Below are positions 8,087 to 18,402 of a stretch of 37,617 nt of DNA, one piece after another. Positions within the stretch are counted from its first letter, which is position 1; each line of letters starts with the position of its first letter. This stretch comes from Rubrivivax sp. (GTDB taxonomy: Bacteria; Pseudomonadota; Gammaproteobacteria; Burkholderiales; Burkholderiaceae_C). The stretch spans positions 1-37,617 of the forward strand of contig JAJAZC010000067.1 in NCBI GenBank assembly GCA_026785885.1. Direction: 5' to 3'. The notes beneath the pieces were generated by a model that had not been told where the DNA came from, made no database searches, and saw nothing but the letters and a program-made list of their open reading frames with translations. The translations under genes were made by a program, and so were the position numbers.

Positions 8087-10154
8087 GCTGCAGCAGCTGC
8101 AGCAGCTTCAGCACCGCGGCAGCCAGGCCAACACCGGCGACCCAGGCGGCCGATGAGCCGCCACCTCCGCCGCCGCCACCGCCACTGTCGGCAGCCGGCG
8201 GTGTGTTCGGTGGCTGCGGTAGTGGTGCGGCGGCTACCAGCACGGTCTGCTCAGCGGTGCTGCCGTCGCTCAGGCTCAGCCGCACCCGCAGCAAGCCGGC
8301 GCCGGTGGGCGTGAGCGTGGCGGTGCTTGCGTTGGTGGCGCTGCCGAAGCCATTGACCGCGCCACCGCCATCGACCAGCGTCCAGCTGTAAAGCAACGCA
8401 GCGCTGGCCGGCTGCGCTTGCAGGCCGGTGATGGTGAAGGTCACGGCATCGCCGGTTGTTGGCGTCACGGGGTCCGCGGTGATGGTCAGGTACGGCGCGG
8501 CGGTCGACACTGCGGCCACTGCGGCGCTGGCGTCCAGCATGCCGGCGCCGCAGAAAGCCGTCGTGCAATAACACTGCAGTTGTGCGACCCCGGCGTTTGG
8601 CGCGCGGCACACCGGCACCGTCTCACCGGGTGTTTCAGCGCCGCTGGTCGGGAAGGGCCGCGCGGTCGATTGCAGGGTGCTGCGCAGTTGCGCCGGTGTC
8701 AGCGCAGGCTGGCGCGACAACATCAGTGCAGCAACGCTGGCCACCAGCGGTGAAGAGAAACTGGTGCCGACGCTCGGCCGAAAGCTGTCGGTCCAGTTGG
8801 GGGCAGCCGGGCCTTGTTCGCCGGCATTGCCGGCCGCGAGGATTGGGTACACGCACGGTGTGTTGGCAGCAGTGTTGATGCAGTTGCCGCCCGGCGCGGC
8901 TATCGAAATCTCAGTGCCCAGATCCGAGAAACCGACCTTCGTGCCGGCGTGCCGCAGTGCCAGCACACCGACCACACCGCGGCAATTTGCGGGTTCGTTG
9001 ACCTGGCCACCAGCGGTATTGCCGGCAGCCGCGACGATGCTGACGCCACGAGCAATGATCTGGTCGACCACGGCTTGGTAATTCGGTTTGCAGATCCCGG
9101 TGCCACCCAAGCTCATGTTCAACACATTGGCTGGTGTCGGGTTGTCCGGCACCCCGGGCTGCGAAATGCCGGCTGCCCACAGCATGCCGGCCAGGATGTC
9201 GCCGTCAGAACCGAAGCACTTGCCCAACACGCGCACCGGCAGCACACGCACACCGTTGGCCGCGCCGGCCATGCCTGCGGCCGGCACGGTGTTGGCGGCC
9301 GCGCCGATCAGGCTGGCGGTCGACGTGCCGTGCCAGGAGCTGCGCGAGGCTTCGGCTTGGCCGGTGCCGGCAGGGTCGCACTTGTAGAACTTGCCCGCGG
9401 GGTCGCTGTTTTCGGCCGGTGTGGTCCAGTCGCCCGGGTCGTTGGCATCCGCATCGCGCCCGTCGCCGTCGTTGCCGACCGCGGGGTCGTTGACAAAGTC
9501 GTAGCCGCGCAGCAGCCGGCGGCTCAGGTCCGGGTGGTCGTAGCGGGTGCCGGTATCCAACACCGCAACGACAACGCTGCCCGAACCCGTCGTCCGAGCC
9601 CAAGCGCCTTCGATGTTGATCGCCGACTTGATCGTGTTGTCCGGCGTGCGCAGATACCACTGGCCGCTGTCCGGGCCGCTGGGCCGCACGCCGGGTGCTG
9701 TCGCCGGGTACAGCGGATCGTTGGGTGCGGCGACGATGCGCTTGCGGCCGTTGGGCTCTGCGTACGCGACATCGGGGGCGGCGCGCAGCTGGCGTGCCAG
9801 CGTGTCGGCATCCACGCCGTCGGCGTGCATGACCATTGCGTCGGCGCCCACCGCGCTGCCTGCGCGCAAGCTGCTGCCGACGCGCTGCGACAGGCTCGCG
9901 GCGCGGTCGGCCAGTACCTGCTTGACGCCTGCGGCGTCGCTGCGCGCCGCCAGCGCGTGTTTGCGCAGCAGGTCGGCACCGGGCTTGAAGCCGACGATGA
10001 CTTCACCCGCCATCGGCGGCAGCGGCGCGCGCAACGCGGCCGGCGCGCGTGCAGCGCTGGTGGCGGTGTTGGGGGCCATCTGGGCCAGCGCAGGCAGGTC
10101 CAGAGCGGGTGTGAGAGCGGCTAGCAGCAGCGCGGCAAAGCGGGCGGACTTCAT
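8058..10154 (-). CDS. Secreted subtilisin-like (S8) serine protease with GlyGly-CTERM-like tail
   Basis: Precursor of 698 residues. Start MKSARFAALLL at 10154 opens a signal peptide ending near LPALA. A propeptide of inhibitor-I9 type follows (EVIVGFKPGADLL, VAYAEPNGRKRIV). The catalytic triad is visible: D200 in VVVAVLDTGTRYDHPDL, H275 in SWHGTSTASLIG and S465 in GTSFSSPLVAS. After the catalytic domain comes an Ig/PKD-like region, then a Pro-rich linker, nine glycines, a hydrophobic helix (AAWVAGVGLAAAVLKLL) and a basic end (RAVRRRRA). Gly-rich, TM, basic is the layout of GlyGly-CTERM sorting tails processed by rhombosortase; no rhombosortase is in the window. The many cysteines suggest disulphides outside the cytoplasm. 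Its end overlaps the SPOR-like gene tail to tail. Confidence 0.92.
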   Translation of the reverse strand: MKSARFAALLLAALTPALDLPALAQMAPNTATSAARAPAALRAPLPPMAGEVIVGFKPGADLLRKHALAARSDAAGVKQVLADRAASLSQRVGSSLRAGSAVGADAMVMHADGVDADTLARQLRAAPDVAYAEPNGRKRIVAAPNDPLYPATAPGVRPSGPDSGQWYLRTPDNTIKSAINIEGAWARTTGSGSVVVAVLDTGTRYDHPDLSRRLLRGYDFVNDPAVGNDGDGRDADANDPGDWTTPAENSDPAGKFYKCDPAGTGQAEASRSSWHGTSTASLIGAAANTVPAAGMAGAANGVRVLPVRVLGKCFGSDGDILAGMLWAAGISQPGVPDNPTPANVLNMSLGGTGICKPNYQAVVDQIIARGVSIVAAAGNTAGGQVNEPANCRGVVGVLALRHAGTKVGFSDLGTEISIAAPGGNCINTAANTPCVYPILAAGNAGEQGPAAPNWTDSFRPSVGTSFSSPLVASVAALMLSRQPALTPAQLRSTLQSTARPFPTSGAETPGETVPVCRAPNAGVAQLQCYCTTAFCGAGMLDASAAVAAVSTAAPYLTITADPVTPTTGDAVTFTITGLQAQPASAALLYSWTLVDGGGAVNGFGSATNASTATLTPTGAGLLRVRLSLSDGSTAEQTVLVAAAPLPQPPNTPPAADSGGGGGGGGGSSAAWVAGVGLAAAVLKLLQLLQLRAVRRRRA

Positions 10155-10209
10155 GGCGTGCAGTTTAGGCCGCAGCCCCACGCAACAGGCGTATCCAGGT
10201 GCAGCAGCA

Positions 10210-10230
10210 GGGGCCGAACAAAGCGGCCCC
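10210..10230 (-). terminator. Hairpin downstream of gapA, possible terminator
   Basis: Perfect 7-bp stem GGGGCCG/CGGCCCC with a 7-nt loop, 20 bp past the gapA stop in its direction of transcription. No T-run follows on the minus strand, so it may be a weak or Rho-assisted terminator. Confidence 0.4.
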
Positions 10231-10249
10231 CCGCACGCCAAATCTCAGC

Positions 10250-12255
<2,006 letters not shown>

Positions 12256-12274
12256 CAGCAGGCTCCTCGGAAGT

Positions 12275-14410
12275 TCAGCGCCGCAGCACCTGCCGCACCG
12301 TGTCCGCCACGTTCTGCGCGGTGATGTGGAAGTGCTTGAACAGCACCGAAGCCGGTGCGCTTTCGCCGAATGTGTCGATGCCGATGACGGCTGCGCAGCC
12401 GTACTTCCACCAGCCGTCGGTGACGCCGGCCTCCACTGCGATGCGCGGCACGCCGGCTGGCAGCACGGCCTTTTTGTAGGCCACGCTCTGGCGGTCGAAG
12501 ACGGTGGTGCTGGGCATGCTGACCACGCGCACCGCGATCTTGCGTTCAGCCAGTGCGGCCTGGGCGTGCAGCGCCAGCATGACTTCGCTGCCGGTGGCGA
12601 TGATCACGGCCTGCGGCTTCTTCTTCAGCCCCACTTCGCTCGGCTCGGCCAGCACGTAGGCGCCTTTGCTGATCTCGTCCAGGCCCGCCTTGGGCAGATA
12701 GGGCTGCGTTTGCCGCGTCAGCAGCAGCGCGCTGGGGCGCGTGGTGCTGCCCAGCGCCATCGTCCAGGCCACGGCCGTTTCGGCGGTGTCGGCCGGGCGC
12801 CAGACATCCAGGTTGGGGACCAGCCGCAAACTGGCCGCATGCTCCACACTTTGGTGGGTAGGCCCGTCTTCGCCCAAGCCGATGCTGTCGTGCGTGAAGA
12901 CGTGGATGACGCGCTTCTTCATCAGCGCGGCCATGCGGATGGCGTTGCGGCTGTAGTCGCTGAAGGTCAGAAAGGTGCCGCCGTACGGGATGTAGCCGCC
13001 GTGCAGCGCAATACCGTTCATCACCGCAGCCATGCCGAACTCGCGCACGCCGTAGTTGATGTGGCGGCCGATCTGCACGCGGTCGACAGTGCCGACCGCG
13101 TCGGTGCCGCTGACCGTCGGGAAGGCGCCAGCTTTCCCGGTGCCGATGACCCCCGGGGAGGCGCCAGCCTTCGCGGTTCCAATGACAACCGCGCCTTGTT
13201 CGTCGAAGCGCAGTGGCGGCGTGCTGCTGGTGTTGGTCAGGTTGCTGCCGGTCAGGTCCGCACTGCCGCCCAGCATCTCCGGCAGCGCCTGGGTAAAGGC
13301 CTCCAGCGTAATCTGGCTGGCCTTGCGCGTGGCCACCGCCTCGGCCTTGGTGTGCGCCGCGGTGATGGCGTCGACCGCGATCTGCGCGAAGTTGCTTGGC
13401 AGCTGGCCGGCCATGCGGCGCTGCAACTCGGCCGCGGCTTCGGGGTGCGCCTGGGCATAAGCCGCGAAGCGCTGCTGCCAATCAGCCTGCGCGCGCGCGC
13501 CGGCGGGGCGGGCGTCCCAGCCGCCGTACGCGGCCTCGGGCACCACGAAGGGCTCGTAGCTCCAGCCTAAAGCGGCGCGGGTCAACTTGATCTCATCGCC
13601 GCCCAGCGGCTCGCCGTGCGCCTTGGCGGTGCCGGCACGGTTGGGCGAGCCCTGGCCGATGTGCGTCTTGCAGATGATCACGGTCGGCAGCACGGCACTG
13701 CCGCGCGCCTGCTGCAGCGCCTGGTCCACCGCGGCGATATCGTGCCCATCCAGCGGGCCGATGACCTGCCAGCCCATCGCCGCAAAGCGCAGGCCGGCGT
13801 TGTCGGGGTACCAGGGCTCGACACGGCCGTCGATGCTGATGCCGTTGTCGTCGTACAGCGCCACCAGCTTGCCGAGCTTCCAGCTGCTGGCCAGCGCGAT
13901 GGCTTCGTGGCTGATGCCTTCCATCAGGCAGCCGTCGCCCACGAAGACGTAGGTGTGGTGATCGACCACCGTGTGGCCGGGGCGGTTGAACTCGGCGGCC
14001 AGCAGCTTCTCTGCCAGCGCCATGCCGACCGCGTTGGCCAGGCCTTGGCCGAGCGGGCCGGTGGTGGTCTCGACGCCGGGTGTCACGTCGACCTCCGGGT
14101 GGCCCGGCGTTTTGCTGTGCAGTTGGCGGAAGCGCCGCAACTCGCTCATCGGCAGCTCGTAGCCGCTCAGGTGCAGCAGCGCATACAGCAGCATCGAGCC
14201 GTGGCCGTTGCTCAGCACGAAGCGGTCGCGGTCGGCCCAGTGCGGATCGGCCGGGTTGTGCTTGAGGTGGCGGCCCCACAGCGCCACCGCCATTTCAGCC
14301 ATGCCCATCGGTGCGCCGGGGTGGCCGGAGTTGGCCTGCTGCACGGCGTCCATCGCCAATGCGCGGATGGCGTTGGCCATCAAGGAAGTGTCTTGTTGTG
14401 CGGTGGCCAT
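12275..14410 (-). CDS. tkt: Transketolase
   Basis: Thiamine-diphosphate enzyme transferring two-carbon units between ketose and aldose phosphates in the pentose phosphate and Calvin cycles; 711 residues, slightly long. Visible signatures are QQANSGHPGAPMGMAE, RFVLSNGHGSMLLYALLH, the ThDP motif GDGCLMEGISHEAIALA...DDN, the pyrimidine segment YGVREFGMAAVMNGIALHGG, THDSIGLGEDGPTHQS and a final TFGESAPA. The extra length comes from an in-frame 36-bp repeat (two good copies at 13121-13192 and a decayed third at 13085-13120) adding roughly 25 residues rich in IGT.KAGA.P just before the pyrimidine domain. First gene of the cluster with the TonB-C-like gene and gapA. No Calvin-cycle genes are nearby. 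Identity is certain. Confidence 0.96.
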   Translation of the reverse strand: MATAQQDTSLMANAIRALAMDAVQQANSGHPGAPMGMAEMAVALWGRHLKHNPADPHWADRDRFVLSNGHGSMLLYALLHLSGYELPMSELRRFRQLHSKTPGHPEVDVTPGVETTTGPLGQGLANAVGMALAEKLLAAEFNRPGHTVVDHHTYVFVGDGCLMEGISHEAIALASSWKLGKLVALYDDNGISIDGRVEPWYPDNAGLRFAAMGWQVIGPLDGHDIAAVDQALQQARGSAVLPTVIICKTHIGQGSPNRAGTAKAHGEPLGGDEIKLTRAALGWSYEPFVVPEAAYGGWDARPAGARAQADWQQRFAAYAQAHPEAAAELQRRMAGQLPSNFAQIAVDAITAAHTKAEAVATRKASQITLEAFTQALPEMLGGSADLTGSNLTNTSSTPPLRFDEQGAVVIGTAKAGASPGVIGTGKAGAFPTVSGTDAVGTVDRVQIGRHINYGVREFGMAAVMNGIALHGGYIPYGGTFLTFSDYSRNAIRMAALMKKRVIHVFTHDSIGLGEDGPTHQSVEHAASLRLVPNLDVWRPADTAETAVAWTMALGSTTRPSALLLTRQTQPYLPKAGLDEISKGAYVLAEPSEVGLKKKPQAVIIATGSEVMLALHAQAALAERKIAVRVVSMPSTTVFDRQSVAYKKAVLPAGVPRIAVEAGVTDGWWKYGCAAVIGIDTFGESAPASVLFKHFHITAQNVADTVRQVLRR
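13085..13192 (-). repeat. 36-bp in-frame tandem repeat inside tkt
   Basis: Units 13121-13156 and 13157-13192 are close copies; 13085-13120 is a decayed third. Each encodes 12 residues (VIGTAKAGASPG, VIGTGKAGAFPT, then a divergent VSGTDAVG... unit). The reading frame is preserved. Confidence 0.75.
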
Positions 14411-14490
14411 GGCGTGCAGGTTGCGGGGCGGGCAAGGTCGCGTTGCCGCAAGCCGCGGCCGAGCCGGGGATTCTAGGAGCCGCTTCCTCG

Positions 14491-14643
14491 GCGGTCATCG
14501 CCCGGCGGTCATTACCCGGCGGTCATTACCCGGCGGTCATTACCCGGCGGTCATCACCCGGCGGTCATCGCCCGGCGGTCATTACCCGGCGGTCATCGCC
14601 CGGCGGTCATTACCCGGCGGTCATCACCCGGCGGTCATCGCCG
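14491..14643. repeat. 14-bp minisatellite between tkt and speD
   Basis: About 10.9 head-to-tail copies of GGTCATNNCCCGGC, with copies starting at 14493 and every 14 bases to 14633. Only two positions vary (CG, TA or CA), and the series reads CG TA TA TA CA CG TA CG TA CA CG. A shift of five units matches at five of six positions, so a 70-bp block seems to have duplicated. The array fills most of the 259-bp gap between divergent tkt and speD and is the obvious place for both promoters. There are no spacers, so it is not CRISPR. Confidence 0.93.
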
Positions 14644-14669
14644 CAGCATGGCTTCGTATGATCCGCCGC

Positions 14670-15062
14670 ATGCAAGGCCTGCACCTAATCAGCGACCTGC
14701 GCGGCGTCGTGCCGACGCTGGCGGTGATGCTCGACACCGACGCGCTGCGCCAGCTGCTGCTGCTGGCCGTGCGTGACGCCGGCCTGCATGCGGTGGGCGA
14801 GGCTTTTCACCGTTTTCCAGCGCCGGGCGGCGTCACCGGGGTCGTGCTGCTGGCCGAATGGCACGTGGCCGTGCACACCTGGCCGGAGCTCGGTGCGGTG
14901 ACGGTGGACGTCTATGTCTGCAACGCGCAGGCCGACAACCACAGCGCCGCGGTGGCCCTGCAGGCGGCGCTGGAAGCGGCCTTTGCGCCGTGCAGCGCGG
15001 AGCGCCAGCGCGTGCTGCGCGGCCTTGGTGCAGCTGCTGCAGCAACCAGCGCCGGCGTGTGA
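14670..15062 (+). CDS. S-adenosylmethionine decarboxylase homologue (SpeD family) lacking the pyruvoyl serine
   Basis: Protein of about 130 residues, the normal length for class 1b SpeD. It follows the family throughout: MQGLHLISDLRG, EAFHRFPAPGGVTGVVLLAE, VHTWPE, VDVYVCN and DNHSAAVAL. In SpeD the proenzyme cleaves itself at Glu-Ser and the serine becomes the pyruvoyl cofactor. Here that position reads E63-W64-H65 (codon TGG at 14859-14861). The other catalytic residues are kept: H69 and C84, equivalent to T. maritima H68 and C83. As written it cannot self-process by the known route. One base would convert TGG to TCG, so a sequencing error or recent mutation must be excluded. ATG at 14658 adds four residues. 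No spermidine synthase is adjacent. The 14-bp minisatellite ends 27 bp upstream. Confidence 0.85.
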   Translation: MQGLHLISDLRGVVPTLAVMLDTDALRQLLLLAVRDAGLHAVGEAFHRFPAPGGVTGVVLLAEWHVAVHTWPELGAVTVDVYVCNAQADNHSAAVALQAALEAAFAPCSAERQRVLRGLGAAAAATSAGV

Positions 15063-15129
15063 CGGGCGCCGTGCATTCGTGCCGCTGCAGCGTGCCGCAG
15101 CGCCGTTGCCCAGGCCTCAACATACGCAG

Positions 15130-17871
15130 ATGGTGACCCTGCTGCCGGCCGAGCCCCAAACCGACGCCGAACAGGCCACCGGCACCACCGCGCTGCTGCA
15201 GCACATCTTCGAGCACGTCACCGAAGGCATCAGCGTCTTCGACGCCGCGCTGCGGCTGCAGGTCTGGAATCCCCGCTTCCTGAGCCTGACGCGGCTAAAC
15301 CCAGCGCTGGTGCGGCGCGGCATGCCGCTGGCGGACGTGCTGCACGCGTTGGCGCAGGCCGGTGAATTCGGCAATCTGACGGGGCAGGCCGCTGTCGAGG
15401 CCGAGGTGCAGCGCCGCGTCGCGCTGTTGCGCGAAGGCCCGGCGGCGGTGACAGAGCGTGTGCGCCCGGACGGCCGCACGCTGGAGCTGCGGCGTAGCCC
15501 CACGCCGGGCGGCGGCTTTGTGATGCTGTATGCCGACGTCACCGCCCGCAAGCGGGCGCAGGCGCAGCTGGCCGAGCAGCAGCGCATGTTGTCGCTGTTG
15601 ATCGAGCGCACCGAGCAGGGCATCTGGACCATCGACAACGACCTGCGCACCACCGATGCCAACCCCGCGATGTGCCGCATGCTGGGCCTCCCGCTGGCGC
15701 AGCTGATGGGCCGCAGCATCTATGCGTTTGTCGATGAGGCCAACACCCGCATCCTGGACGAGCACGTGGCCAGCCGCAGCCTCGGTCAGGCCGAAAGCTA
15801 CGAGATCGCACTCAAGCGCAGCGACGGCACGCTGGTGCACTGCTTCAACAACGCCACACCGCTGGTCGATGCAGAGGGCCGCAAGGCCGGCGCGGTGGGC
15901 ATGTTCTCCGACATCAGCCCGCTCAAGCGCGCCAAGCACAAAGAGCGCGCGTCACGCGAGCTGCTGGCGCAGCAGACGCAGGTGCTCAGCCTTACGCTGG
16001 ACAGCCTGTCGCAAGGCGTGCTGAGCGTCGACTCCGAGGGCCGCGTCAACGCCTACAACCGGCGCTTTCTCGATCTGCTGCAGCTGCCCGAGTCGCTGCT
16101 GCAGTCGCGCCCGTCGGTGCGGCAGGTGCGCGAGTTCCAGGTGGCGCTGGGGCACCTGGAAGAGCACGCCATCCTGCCCGGGCAAGAGCGCCCGTTGCAA
16201 TACCAGCGCACGCGCGCCGACGGCGTCGTGCTCGATGTGCAGACGCACACCGCCACCGACGGCAGCCTCGTGCGCACCTACACCGACGTCACCGCGCAAG
16301 TGGCCGCGCAGCACGCCTTGAGCGAAAGCGAATCGCGCTTTCGCAGCATGGCCGACGCGGCGCCGGCTTTCATCTGGCTCAGCGATGCGGACTGCGGCGC
16401 CCGCTGGTTCAACCAGCGTTGGCTGGAGCGCACCGGCCGCAGCCTGCAGGCCGAGCTGGCGTTGGACTGGTCGCAGCGCCTGCACGTGGACGACTACGAG
16501 CGCTGCCGCGGCGTCTACCGCGCTGCCGAGGCGTCGCGCGCGCCTTATGAGATCGAGTACCGCCAGCGCGGCGCCAGCGGCAGCACGCACTGGCTGGCCG
16601 ACCACGGCATCCCGCGCTTCACTGCGGACGGCGGCTTCGACGGCTACATCGTCTACGGCTGGGACATCACCGAGCGCAAGGCCGCCGAAGCGGCGCTGAT
16701 CGCGGCCAAGGACGAAGCCGAACGCGCCAACCAGGCCAAGTCCGAATTCCTGTCGCGCATGTCGCACGAGCTGCGCACGCCACTGAACGCCGTGCTCGGC
16801 TTCGGCCAGCTGATGGAGGCCGACGGCGCTGACCCGCTGAGCCCCCTGCAGCGAAGCCGCACGCAGGAGCTGCTGCGCGGCGGCCGCCACCTGCTGAGCC
16901 TGATCAACGACGTGCTGGACCTGGCGCGCATCGAAGCCGGCACGCTGAGCCTGACGCTGGCGCCGGTGGCGCTGCCGGCTCTGGCGCAAGGCTGCCTGCA
17001 ACTGGTGCGCGCCGCCGCCGCCGAGCGCGGCCTGCAGTTGCACATCGCACCAGGCGCGGACGCCGAGGCCCATGTGCTGGCCGACCCGACGCGCCTGAAG
17101 CAGGTGCTGCTGAACCTGCTGTCCAACGCCGTCAAATACAACCGGCCCGGTGGCAGCGTGGTGCTGGGCTGGAAGCGCCAAGGCGCGGATTGGCTGATCG
17201 AGGTGCGCGACACCGGCCCGGGCCTGACCGCGCAGGAGCAGGAGCGCCTGTTCCAGGCCTTCGAGCGCCTGGGTGCAGACCGTACCGACGTCGAAGGTGC
17301 CGGCATCGGCCTGGCGCTGAGCAAGTGGCTGGTCGATCTGATGCAAGGCCGCATCGGCGTGCACAGCCAAAAGGGCCAAGGCAGCGTGTTCTGGCTCCGG
17401 CTGGCGGGTGCGGTGGGGCTGACGGCGGTGTCAACGGCCGCAGCGCCGCCGCCGGTGCAGCCGCCGCTGCCCAAGCCGCTACAGCCGCCGCGGCCGCAAC
17501 GCAGCCACACCGTGCTGTACATCGAGGACAACGAGGTCAACCAGCTGTTGATGGAAGGCGTGCTGGCGCAGCGCGGGGGCGTGCGCCTGCTGTTGGCTGG
17601 CCTGCCGCAGGCGGGGCTGGATTTGGCGCTGCAGCAGCAGCCCGACCTCGTGCTGCTGGACATCCAGCTGCCCGGCTTCGACGGCTTCGAGGTGCTGCGC
17701 CGCCTGCGCGCCGAGCCGCGCACCCGCGCGATGCCGGTAGTGGCTGTCAGCGCCAACGCCATGCCGGCCGACCGCGCGCGGGCGCTGGCCGCGGGCTTTG
17801 CCGACTACATCACCAAGCCGATCGAGATCGCGGCGCTGCTGGCGGTGATGGACAGGCTGCTGCCGCGTTGA
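15130..17871 (+). CDS. Hybrid sensor histidine kinase: four PAS, HisKA, HATPase, receiver
   Basis: Cytoplasmic sensor kinase of about 913 residues with no TM segments. Four PAS-type modules span roughly 20-135, 145-265, 285-400 and 405-525 (for example ILDSLSQGVL-like starts and WDITERKAAEAAL at the last one). HisKA carries H546 in SRMSHELRTPLNAVLGF. The ATPase has NLLSNAVKYN, DTGPGL and GAGIGLALSKWL. A Pro-rich linker leads to a receiver with E799/D800, phospho-acceptor D844 in LVLLDIQLPG and K896 in YITKPIE. A complete receiver on a cytoplasmic PAS kinase suggests phosphorelay to an unlinked partner; no output regulator is nearby. ATG at 15130 lacks a clear ribosome site and GTG at 15079 is possible. 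It follows speD by 67 bp. The signal is unknown. Confidence 0.92.
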   Translation: MVTLLPAEPQTDAEQATGTTALLQHIFEHVTEGISVFDAALRLQVWNPRFLSLTRLNPALVRRGMPLADVLHALAQAGEFGNLTGQAAVEAEVQRRVALLREGPAAVTERVRPDGRTLELRRSPTPGGGFVMLYADVTARKRAQAQLAEQQRMLSLLIERTEQGIWTIDNDLRTTDANPAMCRMLGLPLAQLMGRSIYAFVDEANTRILDEHVASRSLGQAESYEIALKRSDGTLVHCFNNATPLVDAEGRKAGAVGMFSDISPLKRAKHKERASRELLAQQTQVLSLTLDSLSQGVLSVDSEGRVNAYNRRFLDLLQLPESLLQSRPSVRQVREFQVALGHLEEHAILPGQERPLQYQRTRADGVVLDVQTHTATDGSLVRTYTDVTAQVAAQHALSESESRFRSMADAAPAFIWLSDADCGARWFNQRWLERTGRSLQAELALDWSQRLHVDDYERCRGVYRAAEASRAPYEIEYRQRGASGSTHWLADHGIPRFTADGGFDGYIVYGWDITERKAAEAALIAAKDEAERANQAKSEFLSRMSHELRTPLNAVLGFGQLMEADGADPLSPLQRSRTQELLRGGRHLLSLINDVLDLARIEAGTLSLTLAPVALPALAQGCLQLVRAAAAERGLQLHIAPGADAEAHVLADPTRLKQVLLNLLSNAVKYNRPGGSVVLGWKRQGADWLIEVRDTGPGLTAQEQERLFQAFERLGADRTDVEGAGIGLALSKWLVDLMQGRIGVHSQKGQGSVFWLRLAGAVGLTAVSTAAAPPPVQPPLPKPLQPPRPQRSHTVLYIEDNEVNQLLMEGVLAQRGGVRLLLAGLPQAGLDLALQQQPDLVLLDIQLPGFDGFEVLRRLRAEPRTRAMPVVAVSANAMPADRARALAAGFADYITKPIEIAALLAVMDRLLPR

Positions 17872-17884
17872 GCCGCGGGTAACG

Positions 17885-17904
17885 AACGCCAGCCTCGGGG
17901 CGTT
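17885..17904. terminator. Small hairpin between convergent genes, possible bidirectional terminator
   Basis: AACGCC/GGCGTT stem with an 8-nt loop, 13 bp after the kinase stop and 18 bp from the sigma-factor stop. It is followed by TTCC on the plus strand; there is no real T-run. Weak call. Confidence 0.3.
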
Positions 17905-17922
17905 TCCTCTACGGACAAGCGC

Positions 17923-18402
17923 CTAGCCAGCCAGCGCGTGGCGCGCGCGGTGCAGCCGCACAAACAGGTTTTGCTCGCGGATGCACAGCGTGCTGCAGAC
18001 ATCGCGCGTGCTGCGGTCCTGCAGCACGCGCAGCTCGACGACGCGGCGCAGCGACGGCGGCAGTTGCTCGAGCCGCTGCAGCGTGCGCTGCAGGCGCTGG
18101 CGCTGCACGGCCACCTCGTCGGGGCGCGGCTGCGGGCAGGTCAGCTCGATGGCGGCGCGTTCGCCGTCGTCGTCGCTGTTGTTGTCATGGGCTGCGTCCA
18201 GGCTGTCGTGGCCGACACGCTGTCGCACCAGGTCGACGATCTTGTGGCGCAGGATGGCCACCAGCCTGCTGCGCAGCGCAGCGCGGCCGCCGAACGAGGC
18301 GCGGCCGGTGATCACGGCCTCGAGAACGCCGTGCACCAGGTCTTCGGCCAGCACCGGGTCCGTCAAACGGCGGCGCGCAAAGCGCACGAGAAATTCGCGC
18401 TG
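17923..18402 (-). CDS. ECF-type sigma factor, start unresolved, N-terminus probably lost
   Basis: Sigma-70 family, ECF size. Region 2 is recognisable in FLVRFARRRLTDPVLAEDLVH and FGGRAALRSRLVAILRHKIVDLVRQ; region 4 in QLPPSLRRVVELRVLQDRSTRDVC with the helix-turn-helix near STLCIREQNLFVRLHRARHAL. The reading frame stays open upstream, but no ATG, GTG or TTG occurs between the GTG inside region 2 (18387) and an ATG at 18642, deep within the preceding gene in another frame. Bases just upstream (18403-18497) encode in a different frame what looks like the start of an M20 peptidase. I therefore read this as a 5'-truncated gene abutting a relic. The coordinates mark where family similarity begins, not a start codon. 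No anti-sigma gene follows. It may be a pseudogene. Confidence 0.65.
   Translation of the reverse strand, partial: QREFLVRFARRRLTDPVLAEDLVHGVLEAVITGRASFGGRAALRSRLVAILRHKIVDLVRQRVGHDSLDAAHDNNSDDDGERAAIELTCPQPRPDEVAVQRQRLQRTLQRLEQLPPSLRRVVELRVLQDRSTRDVCSTLCIREQNLFVRLHRARHALAG

Noticed and set aside
14491-14643. CRISPR array
   Set aside because: Units are 14 bp and contiguous with no spacers, and no cas genes are near.
14208-14669. N-terminal extension of the SpeD-like protein through the minisatellite
   Set aside because: The frame is open because the repeat lacks stops, but it would add PGGHYPAVITRR-type repeats and overlap tkt antisense; family similarity starts at MQGLHL.
15079-15132. GTG at 15079 as the start of the hybrid kinase
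   Set aside because: It would add 17 residues unlike a PAS-kinase N-terminus and has no ribosome site; ATG at 15130 is preferred but not proven.
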